NCBI GenBank assembly: GCA_002329405.1 | Contig: DCTE01000163.1 | Coordinates: 1-16,089, forward strand | Reading direction: 5' to 3' | From: Ruminococcaceae bacterium UBA1448 | Lineage (GTDB): Bacteria > Bacillota > Clostridia > Oscillospirales > Ruminococcaceae | DNA: 16,089 nt | Shown here: one piece after another, positions 1 through 6,594 of the stretch | How positions within the stretch are numbered: the first letter of the stretch is position 1 | Layout of the letters: the number at the start of each line of letters is the position of its first letter | The notes under the pieces: model-generated | The model's database searches: none | What the model saw: only the letters and a program-made list of their open reading frames with translations | Told to the model about the DNA's origin: nothing | Program-made: the position numbers and the translations under genes

Positions 1-5
1 CGTAA

Positions 6-836
6 TTATACCGTAAGGGCATACTTCTGCATCCCGGAGGTAAAGACAATCTGGATCGCACTTTCCGTCACATTCATAATAAACGGAGACAGGCCCAGTG
101 CGATGACAGGTTTCAGAATCTGCCATTGGGGGCGGATATATTCTTTTCTGATACGGAGGGTTGTCTTTCTTCCAAACAAAAAGGTCAGTACCCACACCGC
201 CGACGCTGCCTGCGCAATAACCGTCGCAATTGCAGCACCTTTAACCCCCAGTCCGAAAACAAAGATAAACAGCGGGTCGAGAACGATATTGACGACCGCG
301 CCGATCAGCGTTGTCCGCATCGAAACCGACGCAAAACCCTGTGCGGTGACAAAAAAGTTCATACCCAGCGAAATCTGGACAAAAAAGGTGCCCAGCAGGT
401 AGATCGAAAGATAATCCTCCGCAAACGGAAGCGTCGCGTCTGACGCACCAAACGCCACCAATAGCGGTGTTTTAACCAGGTAGATCACCACCATCAGCAG
501 AGCAGATACCCCCAGCATGGTTATAAAACACTGAGAGAGAATTCTTTCCGCATAATCTTTTCGCTGTTCTCCCAGTTTGATCGAAGCAAGCGGTGCACCG
601 CCCTGTCCGATCAGATATGCAAAAGCTGAAATAACCATAATCAGCGGGAAGGCAATTCCGACCCCTGCCAGTGCCGTCTTGCCAACCCCTTCCATCCGTC
701 CGATATACATACGGTCGACGATGTTATAAAGGGCGTTGATAATTTGCGCTGTAATACAGGGCAGTGCCATCTTAAAGAGCAGCCGCCCAATCGGAGCACT
801 GGCGAGCTCGCTTTCCCGCGTATCTGTCTGTGCCAT
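6..836 (-). CDS. MATE-family multidrug/Na+ antiporter, N-terminal part (C-terminal half missing or out of frame)
   Basis: This is an inner-membrane antiporter of the MATE (NorM/DinF-like) family, which exports cationic drugs or metabolites using an ion gradient. The N-terminal pattern is typical: a short polar tail, then PIGRLLFKMALPCITAQIIN, NALYNIVDRMYIGR and GQGGAPLASIKLG, followed by several hydrophobic helices. The start ATG at 836 has a purine-rich site (aaggaagg) about 8 nt upstream. The reading frame ends at a TAA at 6-8 after 276 residues, whereas the family is normally about 440-460 residues with 12 helices. The product therefore stops near the seventh helix. It lies 38 nt downstream of the pilT-like gene with no terminator between, so it may be the last gene of that operon. 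The truncation could be a frameshift, a decayed gene or a base-call error; the edge prevents a decision. Confidence 0.8.
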   Translation of the reverse strand: MAQTDTRESELASAPIGRLLFKMALPCITAQIINALYNIVDRMYIGRMEGVGKTALAGVGIAFPLIMVISAFAYLIGQGGAPLASIKLGEQRKDYAERILSQCFITMLGVSALLMVVIYLVKTPLLVAFGASDATLPFAEDYLSIYLLGTFFVQISLGMNFFVTAQGFASVSMRTTLIGAVVNIVLDPLFIFVFGLGVKGAAIATVIAQAASAVWVLTFLFGRKTTLRIRKEYIRPQWQILKPVIALGLSPFIMNVTESAIQIVFTSGMQKYALTV

Positions 837-874
837 TCAAGCAATCCTTCCTTTCTTTTGCAGCCTGCAATTGT

Positions 875-2107
875 TTATTCTATAAACCGGATACCCTGCG
901 CTTCCAGTTGCCGGCGGCAGACATCCCGGGTCAGCATCCCATTGCCGGCATTATACTTGAAATAATTCCCCAGCTGCTGGGTACGTCCAGTGCGGATGAG
1001 AGGAGCAATCGAAGAATCAATTCGCATGACTTCAAACAACGGAACCCGTATTTTACTGCCGTCGGGGGAGATGGCATCCACCATTTCCTGTGAGACTACC
1101 GCTTTCAACACCATTGATAGCTGCATCCGAATCTGCTGCTGCTGCAACGGCGGAAATACGTCGATAATGCGGTCAACGGTATTGGCGACATCCAGCGTGT
1201 GCAGCGTCGAGAGAACCAGCTGGCCGGTCTCCGCCGCGGTGACGGCCGTCTGAATCGTTTCAAAGTCCCGCATCTCACCGACCAGAATAACATTCGGAGC
1301 CTGCCGCAAAACCGCTTTGAGTGCCGATGCAAAGGTCTCGGTATCATGTTCCACCTCCCGCTGGGAGATTACACTGTACCCATGTTTATAGATATACTCA
1401 ATCGGGTCTTCAACGGTGATAATATGGCCGCTTCGGTCGGGATTATGGTTAATCTGGTCAATCAAATGGGCAAGAGTTGTCGACTTTCCGCTCCCGGCCT
1501 GACCGGTCACCAGAATCAGCCCCTGCTGCAAATTAGCAAGCTCTGTCACCTGCGGCGGATAGTGCATCCGGGAAAAATCCGGCAGGCCAAAGGGGAAGAT
1601 GCGCAGGGTACAGGCAAGCGAGCCCCTCTGACGATAGGTATTGCAGCGGAATCTTCCGACGTTGGGGAGCGAAAAGGAAAAATCGTCATCCCCCATCGAA
1701 AGCAAAGCCTGTTCATGCCGGGCGCGTTCTTCCGCGGCCGACGGGGAAGAAAATGCAATTCGATAGATCGCCCGCACCAGTTTTTCGGCATCCCGGAAAG
1801 AGACACAGCCGTTTTCTTCTTTCTGTGCCCGCTCCCGCAAAAAGGTTTCATTATCCTTCAGTGAATCATCGAGCATATTGTGGTCATCCGGTTTTCCGTC
1901 TCCGTACGGCCACTCCAGCCGGCCATGATATTTAAACGCAATACCGGCGTTAGCGACAATGAAGATATCCGAAGCGGACGATTTCTGGAACTGTGCATCG
2001 GCCGCATCTTGTCCTTTACCGATCGGTTCATAGACCGCTTTACGCAGCGTTTCCCGGACAAACGCCTCCGTCCCGGCATCATCTGTCAGCAGCTTTGCAA
2101 TATTCAT
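875..2107 (-). CDS. pilT: PilT-like retraction ATPase (T2SS/T4P secretion ATPase superfamily)
   Basis: This is a cytoplasmic hexameric ATPase of the PilT type, 410 residues, which in type IV pili powers pilus disassembly. Family landmarks are clear. The Walker A motif is GQAGSGKST (about 202-210), the Asp box EDPIEY (233-238) is followed by ISQREVEHDT, Walker B is VGEMRD (276-281), and the His box is STLHT (300-304). The region around APLIRTGR (368-375) corresponds to the AIRNLIRE signature of PilT. The N-terminal domain (ASDIFI near 45-50, then DFSFSLPNVGRFR) is longer than in classical PilT (about 345 residues in total), with an extra acidic stretch near 65-100. The ATG at 2107 has AGGAGG 8 nt upstream; a TTG two codons earlier abuts that site and is disfavoured. 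It follows the anchored-protein gene by 42 nt and precedes the MATE gene by 38 nt. No PilB/GspE extension ATPase is nearby. Confidence 0.88.
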   Translation of the reverse strand: MNIAKLLTDDAGTEAFVRETLRKAVYEPIGKGQDAADAQFQKSSASDIFIVANAGIAFKYHGRLEWPYGDGKPDDHNMLDDSLKDNETFLRERAQKEENGCVSFRDAEKLVRAIYRIAFSSPSAAEERARHEQALLSMGDDDFSFSLPNVGRFRCNTYRQRGSLACTLRIFPFGLPDFSRMHYPPQVTELANLQQGLILVTGQAGSGKSTTLAHLIDQINHNPDRSGHIITVEDPIEYIYKHGYSVISQREVEHDTETFASALKAVLRQAPNVILVGEMRDFETIQTAVTAAETGQLVLSTLHTLDVANTVDRIIDVFPPLQQQQIRMQLSMVLKAVVSQEMVDAISPDGSKIRVPLFEVMRIDSSIAPLIRTGRTQQLGNYFKYNAGNGMLTRDVCRRQLEAQGIRFIE

Positions 2108-2149
2108 AGCCAATTCCTCCTGTATCTTTCCGGCCTCATCCAGCCTGCA

Positions 2150-2677
2150 TCAGGTCCCATCCCAGACATTGATATTTTCATCTTCCCAGACAGCCGTACT
2201 CTCTACCCGGTACAGCGTCAGAGTAAGACCTGCTTTCCCGTCTGCGTCTTCTACCGACAACTGCATCCGCAGCTGTCGGGCTTCGTCAATCGGAACGGTA
2301 CAGGTCAGCTGATAACCGGCTCCCGTTTCATCCTGCTGCCAGCCCAGGACAGCCTGCCCGCTGTTCTGCGGCAGTGTCTGTAAAAACTCGTCGGCGCTGC
2401 TGCACGATTCTGCCTGGGTATACAGCATAAACAGCACCTTCTGTGCCGCCGCGTCGGCAGCATAATAATCTTCCGCCGACTGAACCGTCTTTTCTGTCAG
2501 TCTCGCTTCCGCGACCGCTGTCGTATAAGACAGCACCGCAAATGCCGTCAGCAGCAGAATAATCAGCACCATCAAAACCGACAGCATACCTGTCCCAATA
2601 CCGCCAAGGCCCTTTTTCTGCTCCCGGGGGGTGGAGATATCACCGCTCATCTGTGTCATACCGACCAGCTGTTTCAT
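2150..2677 (-). CDS. Single-span membrane-anchored protein of the pilus-like operon (pseudopilin-like, unrecognised family)
   Basis: I do not recognise this 175-residue protein by family. After about 28 polar residues it has one strongly hydrophobic segment (about 31-52, MLSVLMVLIILLLTAFAVLS). An amphipathic helical stretch follows (EARLTEKTVQSAEDYYAADA), then a beta-rich region exposed outside the membrane. The order (hydrophobic helix, helical spine, globular C-terminus) resembles a pseudopilin, but there is no clear G-F-T-x-x-E prepilin peptidase site; the only Gly-rich stretch is GLGGIGTG just before the helix. The start ATG at 2677 overlaps the upstream stop codon as ATGA, with AGGGGAA upstream, implying translational coupling. 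By position it is probably a structural or assembly partner of the machine built by the GspF-like and PilT-like proteins. Function is inferred from context only. Confidence 0.75.
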   Translation of the reverse strand: MKQLVGMTQMSGDISTPREQKKGLGGIGTGMLSVLMVLIILLLTAFAVLSYTTAVAEARLTEKTVQSAEDYYAADAAAQKVLFMLYTQAESCSSADEFLQTLPQNSGQAVLGWQQDETGAGYQLTCTVPIDEARQLRMQLSVEDADGKAGLTLTLYRVESTAVWEDENINVWDGT

Positions 2678-3084
2678 TGCCCGTTCCCCCTGTACCGTAT
2701 TTTTCTGTCCGTCAGAATCGGGAGCAGCTGCCTGTCGTTTTGTAAATCATCCGTCTCAGCCGACAGTAGGTACAGTTCAGCGGCCGGTGAAGACTCCTCC
2801 AGCACGCAGGACACCGTCACGCAAAAGCGCGCCTGCTCAGCGTCCTCCACTGGCTGCCATTCGGCATCATACCAGTAACATACCGTCTGTTCCGGTGTAT
2901 CCTCCGCCTGCACGATCTCCAGTGCCGATTGAGCGGCAATCAGAGCCCTGTTTGTCGCGACATTTTCATCCGACTGCAATCTTGCCGCGACAAATACCTG
3001 CAACAGAATTGCCGCCGCCAATGAAAAGAACAGGGTTACCAGCAGCATCTCGATAATGAAGGTATAACCTCCCGATTTTGCCAT
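2674..3084 (-). CDS. Pseudopilin-like protein with prepilin-type N-terminus
   Basis: This 136-residue protein starts MAKSGGYTFIIEMLLVTLFF. The Gly-aromatic-Thr-x-Ile pattern followed by Glu and a hydrophobic helix (about 8-30) is what a class III prepilin (type IV pilin or pseudopilin) looks like, with cleavage expected after Gly6. In classical pilins the conserved Glu is mature residue 5; here it is residue 6, apparently from one extra Ile. The rest has two Cys in a short beta-rich domain (CYWYDAEW and RFCVTVSCVL regions), in keeping with a small minor pilin. The ATG at 3084 has a good AGGAGG 8 nt upstream, and the gene ends in a 4-nt overlap with the next gene. It would need a prepilin peptidase encoded outside this window. 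Confidence 0.8.
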   Translation of the reverse strand: MAKSGGYTFIIEMLLVTLFFSLAAAILLQVFVAARLQSDENVATNRALIAAQSALEIVQAEDTPEQTVCYWYDAEWQPVEDAEQARFCVTVSCVLEESSPAAELYLLSAETDDLQNDRQLLPILTDRKIRYRGNGQ

Positions 3085-3099
3085 CCTCTCAGCCTCCTG

Positions 3100-3654
3100 T
3101 CAGTCGGCCCGCAGGCAGACGGTTGCCACAAATGCCCCCTGATCTGCGCAGTCAAAAGTATACCAAAGCTGGTTCTGCTCCTTCCAGACATAAAAAGAGT
3201 CTACCTCGGTAATCTTTTCCCCGTCCTGGGGGTAAAACTCGGTCATATCCCAAAGGAAACTTTCCCGCAGCCAGCCGTCATAAACATATATACGGGTATA
3301 ATACCGGTCACCGCTGTAATAGTCGGTCAGAATCAGCATATCACCTTCTGTCAGCGTAGTCAATTCACCAAAATCACCCTCACTGCCTTCCAGCTGTCCG
3401 ACTAAAACCGCCGCCTCGCTCCCGTTCCCTCTCAAGCGGTTGGCGAGATAGGCATAGCTGCTGCGCAGCGTACTGTTATTGGTCATCCCATCCGATACGC
3501 TCTTATACACATTGGCCCCGGACACGGTCACCAATGCAGATGCGGTCAGGAAAAAGCCGAACAGCACCAATACAACCAGCATGGTCAGAGAACTTCTGCC
3601 CGACGCTGCAAGCTCACCTGTTTTCTGCTTCACTTGCATCCCTCCGCCCGTCAA
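3100..3654 (-). CDS. DUF4860-like membrane-anchored protein of the pilus-like operon
   Basis: This 184-residue protein resembles the DUF4860 group found in clostridial pilus/secretion-like clusters; the assignment is from memory of the pattern (NNSTLRSSYAYLANRLRGN after the helix) and should be checked. It has a short polar N-terminus, one membrane helix (about 23-46), then an extracytoplasmic region rich in Tyr, Asp and Gly, including YYSGDRYYTRIYVYDGWLRE. No prepilin cleavage motif is visible. The chosen start is TTG at 3654, which overlaps the upstream stop as TTGA and has GGGGAAG upstream. An in-frame ATG at 3639, five codons in, has GGAGGG almost touching it and is less likely. The stop is 15 nt before the next start. 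Confidence 0.77.
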   Translation of the reverse strand: MTGGGMQVKQKTGELAASGRSSLTMLVVLVLFGFFLTASALVTVSGANVYKSVSDGMTNNSTLRSSYAYLANRLRGNGSEAAVLVGQLEGSEGDFGELTTLTEGDMLILTDYYSGDRYYTRIYVYDGWLRESFLWDMTEFYPQDGEKITEVDSFYVWKEQNQLWYTFDCADQGAFVATVCLRAD

Positions 3655-3995
3655 AATGCGTCTTCCCCGCGAATGCCGACAATCACGGTCGGCAGGATAT
3701 TGTCGCCAATCGCCTGATATTCAACCGCAAACTTTTCGGTATCCAACAGCAGCCCATAATGTTCGATCAGATAGTCAATCTTTTGGGGATACACACCTTC
3801 AATTGAATAACAGCTGACGGCCGCCCGGCGGATCGCGTCCTCTGTCGCCTGACGCTGCTGTTCAATTGTGCTCCGCCCGGCACTAAAGGAAAACATCACC
3901 GTCCCCTGTAAAAGTGCGGCGATGATCACCAATATGCCGGCAGCCTTTCCCGCCTGTGCCAGCCTTTTCCGAAAAGGGATATGATACAGATGCAC
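3651..3995 (-). CDS. Small membrane-anchored protein of the pilus-like operon (unknown function)
   Basis: This is a 114-residue protein with a basic N-terminus (RKRLAQAGK), one membrane helix (about 18-38) and a short extracytoplasmic domain containing EGVYPQKIDYLIEHYG and ending IVGIRGEDAF. It is not a recognisable pilin: the helix is preceded by Lys/Ala-Gly rather than a G-F-T site. The domain after the helix vaguely recalls the 'YP..l..L' stretch of type II pseudopilins (pseudopilins often carry a YP-x-sLxxL element), so it may be a degenerate pseudopilin. The start is GTG at 3995 with GGGGAGG 5 nt upstream; no nearby ATG fits. It begins 12 nt after the GspF-like stop codon and overlaps the next gene by 4 nt. 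I infer a role in the same envelope complex. Confidence 0.75.
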   Translation of the reverse strand: MHLYHIPFRKRLAQAGKAAGILVIIAALLQGTVMFSFSAGRSTIEQQRQATEDAIRRAAVSCYSIEGVYPQKIDYLIEHYGLLLDTEKFAVEYQAIGDNILPTVIVGIRGEDAF

Positions 3996-4007
3996 GTTAT
4001 CCTCCCC

Positions 4008-5144
4008 TTATCCAATCGCCGCCATAATTCCAGACAACGGCAGAATGACTGACAGCAGGATACTGCCGATCAGAACCGCAGTAATAGCAATCATAACCGG
4101 TTCAATCAGCGAAACAGCCCGGGAAACATCCTCCTCTGCCTGATTCATCCCATTTTCCGCAATATATTTCAAAACCGTATCCAAACTTCCAAACTGAACG
4201 CCGCTCTGAATCATCCGGCACTCGGTCGCGTTCCACAGCCCGCTCGCCGCCAGCGCATCGCTGAGCGGCACCTCCTGCCCGTCTTTTCCACTGACCAGCA
4301 GTTCTCTGCATCGCCGCAGACCGGCAGCAGCCGACGGGTCAGCCAGCGACTGGGCTATCCTGAGCAGGCTTTCCTGTACGTCATACCCGGCCTGCAGCAT
4401 CATCGCCAGGCTGTCAGCCGCACGGGCGGAAGACAGCTGCCGCCCAATTTTTCTGAAAAAGGGCAGGCAGGACTGGACCATTCCCAACAGCCGCTCACCC
4501 CATGCCGTCCGTTTCATCAGCCATACGCCACCAGCAGCGGCCAATAAAACGACAGCCAGCACCGCCACCACCCCTGCACAGACGTTCCCAACCGCAATTG
4601 AAGCCGCCGCTGCATCCGACAACCCACTTCCCAGGCTTTCATAAATCCTGGTAAATACCGGGAAAACTTCCCGGGTCAGAATGCCAAGAATGACCGCCAT
4701 CATGCACAGGGTCAAAACCGGATAGGTCAGTGCCGTACGGATCTCGGCCGCGACTTCACTGTTGCGCCGGTAATGGGCTGCCATTGCCTGCATGACCTCT
4801 TCCAGTGAACCCGACTCTTCCCCAATCCGAATCATGCCGACAAAATCCGCCGGGAACACACCGGTATGCTGCATCGCCTCACTGATTGAACTGCCCCGCT
4901 GCATATCCTGATATAATAAACCAAAAAGGGTACGGGGACGTTTTTCCTTACCGCTATTCAAGCGGCTGGAAAGCCGCTGTTCAACGGCGGCACGGGAAGC
5001 AATGCCATCAAAGATGGTCATTCCCGATTGAAGCATCATCCCCATCTCCGTACAGAAAAAGCTGAGTTCCTGCGGTGGAAGGGACTTTCTGGAAAAAGAG
5101 CCCGAACCGCTGCGAACCCTGGTCTGGTCATTTTTTACCCGCAT
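4008..5144 (-). CDS. GspF/PilC-like inner-membrane platform protein
   Basis: This is the polytopic platform protein of a type II secretion/type IV pilus system, 378 residues from the chosen start. It shows the family's duplicated domain. The first copy starts at LSFFCTEMGMMLQSGMTIFDGI (about 28-49) with GEESGSLEEVM (108-118) and a membrane helix near 140-163. A further helix lies near 184-210. The second copy starts ADSLAMMLQAGYDVQESLLRIA (243-264), with ECRMIQSGVQFGSLDTVL and a last helix near 350-374. The start ATG at 5144 has AAAGGA about 9 nt upstream. An in-frame ATG at 5213 would add 23 residues but is weakly supported and reads through a terminator hairpin. As first gene of the operon, it probably binds the ATPase and the pseudopilin-like proteins encoded downstream. 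Confidence 0.88.
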   Translation of the reverse strand: MRVKNDQTRVRSGSGSFSRKSLPPQELSFFCTEMGMMLQSGMTIFDGIASRAAVEQRLSSRLNSGKEKRPRTLFGLLYQDMQRGSSISEAMQHTGVFPADFVGMIRIGEESGSLEEVMQAMAAHYRRNSEVAAEIRTALTYPVLTLCMMAVILGILTREVFPVFTRIYESLGSGLSDAAAASIAVGNVCAGVVAVLAVVLLAAAGGVWLMKRTAWGERLLGMVQSCLPFFRKIGRQLSSARAADSLAMMLQAGYDVQESLLRIAQSLADPSAAAGLRRCRELLVSGKDGQEVPLSDALAASGLWNATECRMIQSGVQFGSLDTVLKYIAENGMNQAEEDVSRAVSLIEPVMIAITAVLIGSILLSVILPLSGIMAAIG

Positions 5145-5181
5145 GGAGAAACATCCTTTCTGTATCACGGTTTTACCATAC

Positions 5182-5208
5182 AAAAAAGGCTGCCCAGCCT
5201 GGGCAGCC
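5182..5208 (-). terminator. Strong intrinsic terminator/attenuator in the leader of the gspF operon
   Basis: Read on the minus strand, a GC-rich 9-bp stem (ggctgccca/tgggcagcc, 5188-5208) with a 3-nt loop is followed directly by six T residues (5187-5182). It lies between a good sigma-A promoter (5241-5269) and the gspF-like gene. It could be a second terminator for the upstream lipoprotein gene or an attenuator for the pilus-like operon. Confidence 0.85.
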
Positions 5209-5240
5209 AGCATCTAATGCCTGAACCTGGTGTTGTTTTT

Positions 5241-5269
5241 ATTATAACACACGGCAGAATGGCACGCAA
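5241..5269 (-). promoter_or_regulatory. Sigma-A type promoter of the pilus-like operon
   Basis: On the minus strand, TTGCGT (5269-5264) and TATAAT (5246-5241) are separated by exactly 17 nt. Transcription would start near 5234 and produce a leader of about 90 nt before the gspF-like ATG, including the hairpin at 5182-5208. The -35 hexamer falls in the loop of the inverted repeat at 5251-5281. Confidence 0.7.
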
Positions 5270-5281
5270 CCATTCTGCCGT
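5251..5281 (-). terminator. 12-bp inverted repeat after the lipoprotein gene, probable terminator with weak U-tract
   Basis: The arms acggcagaatgg (5251-5262) and ccattctgccgt (5270-5281) pair perfectly around a 7-nt loop. It lies about 25 nt after the stop codon of the transglutaminase-like gene. The tail on the minus strand (gtgttat) is only modestly T-rich, so termination efficiency is uncertain; the repeat could also be an operator, since it contains the -35 element of the next promoter. Confidence 0.5.
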
Positions 5282-5305
5282 ATTTACGAAACAATACTAT
5301 ATTTA

Positions 5306-6367
5306 TCAATAAACTCGCAGACCAGTATAGTTGGATGCGTCTCCGATATACTGTTCTATGTTGGAATTACCCGAAGCTGCAAACGTCGGGTCCATTCTCT
5401 CCCAGGCGTTTCCGCTGAAATACAGCTTAACGGTAACCCATCCTGTTCCTTCCAGATAGACCTCATTCCAGGCGTGATTCAGGTCGGCCGCAGAAACGGT
5501 ACCGCAGATCAGTTTGGTGGCAACCCCCTGGCTGCGCAGCATCGCGGCCATCAGTGCTGCATAATCAAAACAAATACCCTCGCCGGAAGACAGAATACTG
5601 TCCAGATCCGGCAGATACCCGGACTGGACAGTCTGCGCCTTTACCAGATCATACGTAATATTATCTATAATCCACTTGTACACGGCAGCAACCTTTTCAA
5701 TGTCCCCTTTAAGGCCGGAACAGACCTCTTCCGCCTGTTTCACCGCCGCTGAATCCGCATTGTAATTGACATACTGGCTTGGGCAAAGGAACGGCTCCAG
5801 TTCGCTTTCAAGTTTTACCTTGACCGTCTGGGAAAAAACCTGTGTATATTTATTTCCATCCACATTCTTCATAATACGGATGGTATATTTGCCGTCACCG
5901 CTCTGCAACGGAAAAACCTCAAAATCGCCGTTTGTGTTCAAATCATAGTTATAGGTTTTATCGCCTTTGATAACCTGTACTTTTAAACGGGAATTGGAAC
6001 CGCTCTGCGCCACCCGTACATAACCGGACGAAACGTTTCCTACGTCAATCTGGCTGCCGCCAGAAGATTTGATATTATCGGATTCCTCAATATAATGCCC
6101 CATCCGGGCAGTAACGTCATACCCGCTTTCAGCCGTCTGGTCAAGAGGAGAATACTCGTCGGGAATCCCTTTCAAATCTTCCATCGCTGCCTGCGGGTCG
6201 GCTTTTATCTCATCTGCGATCTCATTCTGAGCTGCTAAATAAGCATCTGTTTCGGTCAGCGTTTCGGATACCTGCTGAGAAGGGACCTCCGCAGAAGTCG
6301 TCGCTGTCTTGCCGCATCCCGCCAGCGCAACCATCACTGCCAGCATGCAAATGACTATCCTTTTCAC
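5306..6367 (-). CDS. Transglutaminase-like (cysteine protease fold) lipoprotein
   Basis: This is a probable surface lipoprotein of 353 residues. The signal peptide is short and basic, with a hydrophobic stretch ending in the lipobox LAGC, so Cys18 would be lipidated. The N-terminal half after a Ser/Thr/Glu linker is beta-rich (about 105-190). The C-terminal half carries the transglutaminase-core triad pattern: Cys266 in GEGICFDYAALMAAMLRSQG, His298 in LNHAWNEVY and Asp326 in RMDPTF. Such domains act as peptidases or transglutaminases on envelope or peptide substrates; the substrate here is unknown. The start is GTG at 6367 with AAAGGAAG upstream. The open frame continues upstream to 6523, but that part overlaps the promoter and a terminator and would bury the signal peptide. 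It is monocistronic, with its own promoter at 6428-6456. Confidence 0.85.
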   Translation of the reverse strand: MKRIVICMLAVMVALAGCGKTATTSAEVPSQQVSETLTETDAYLAAQNEIADEIKADPQAAMEDLKGIPDEYSPLDQTAESGYDVTARMGHYIEESDNIKSSGGSQIDVGNVSSGYVRVAQSGSNSRLKVQVIKGDKTYNYDLNTNGDFEVFPLQSGDGKYTIRIMKNVDGNKYTQVFSQTVKVKLESELEPFLCPSQYVNYNADSAAVKQAEEVCSGLKGDIEKVAAVYKWIIDNITYDLVKAQTVQSGYLPDLDSILSSGEGICFDYAALMAAMLRSQGVATKLICGTVSAADLNHAWNEVYLEGTGWVTVKLYFSGNAWERMDPTFAASGNSNIEQYIGDASNYTGLRVY

Positions 6368-6427
6368 TGTAGATTTCTTCCTTTCCCATCTTCTGACGAA
6401 ACTGATTTGTTCATCTATTTTCTCAAA

Positions 6428-6456
6428 AGTATACCATAAAATCACAAATGCGTCAA
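6428..6456 (-). promoter_or_regulatory. Sigma-A promoter of the transglutaminase-like lipoprotein gene
   Basis: On the minus strand, TTGACG (6456-6451) and TATACT (6433-6428) are spaced by 17 nt, about 60 nt upstream of the GTG start. This is close to consensus and supports the start chosen at 6367. Confidence 0.8.
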
Positions 6457-6511
6457 TGAAATAAACATAATTACTTTTATACAAAGCCAACATTGAACGC
6501 CTGCAACAGAA

Positions 6512-6549
6512 TAAAGCCGGCAATCCCTTTGCGGAGATAACCGGCTTTA
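6512..6549 (-). terminator. Probable terminator after the sigma/anti-sigma operon
   Basis: Nine-base arms (taaagccgg at 6512-6520, ccggcttta at 6541-6549) flank a 20-nt loop. On the minus strand the hairpin lies about 45 nt after the stop of the beta-propeller gene and is followed by ttctgttg, a weak U-tract. A direct repeat of cagtcaa (6551-6557 and 6565-6571) lies just upstream. Confidence 0.5.
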
Positions 6550-6594
6550 ACAGTCAACAATTGACAGTCAATCATTTAGTAATGCTTTCAGACG

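Noticed and set aside
837..874. Small inverted repeat ttgcagcctgcaa between the pilT-like and MATE genes
   Set aside because: The stem is only 5 bp and is not followed by a T-tract on the minus strand, so it is not a credible terminator.
1199..1864. Long plus-strand open frame (221 codons) over the pilT-like gene
   Set aside because: It is antisense to a gene with clear ATPase motifs, has no ribosome site and no recognisable domain; it reflects the codon bias of the opposite strand.
6368..6523. N-terminal extension of the transglutaminase-like protein
   Set aside because: It would overlap the TTGACG/TATACT promoter and the preceding terminator and place the lipoprotein signal inside the protein; the GTG at 6367 fits better.
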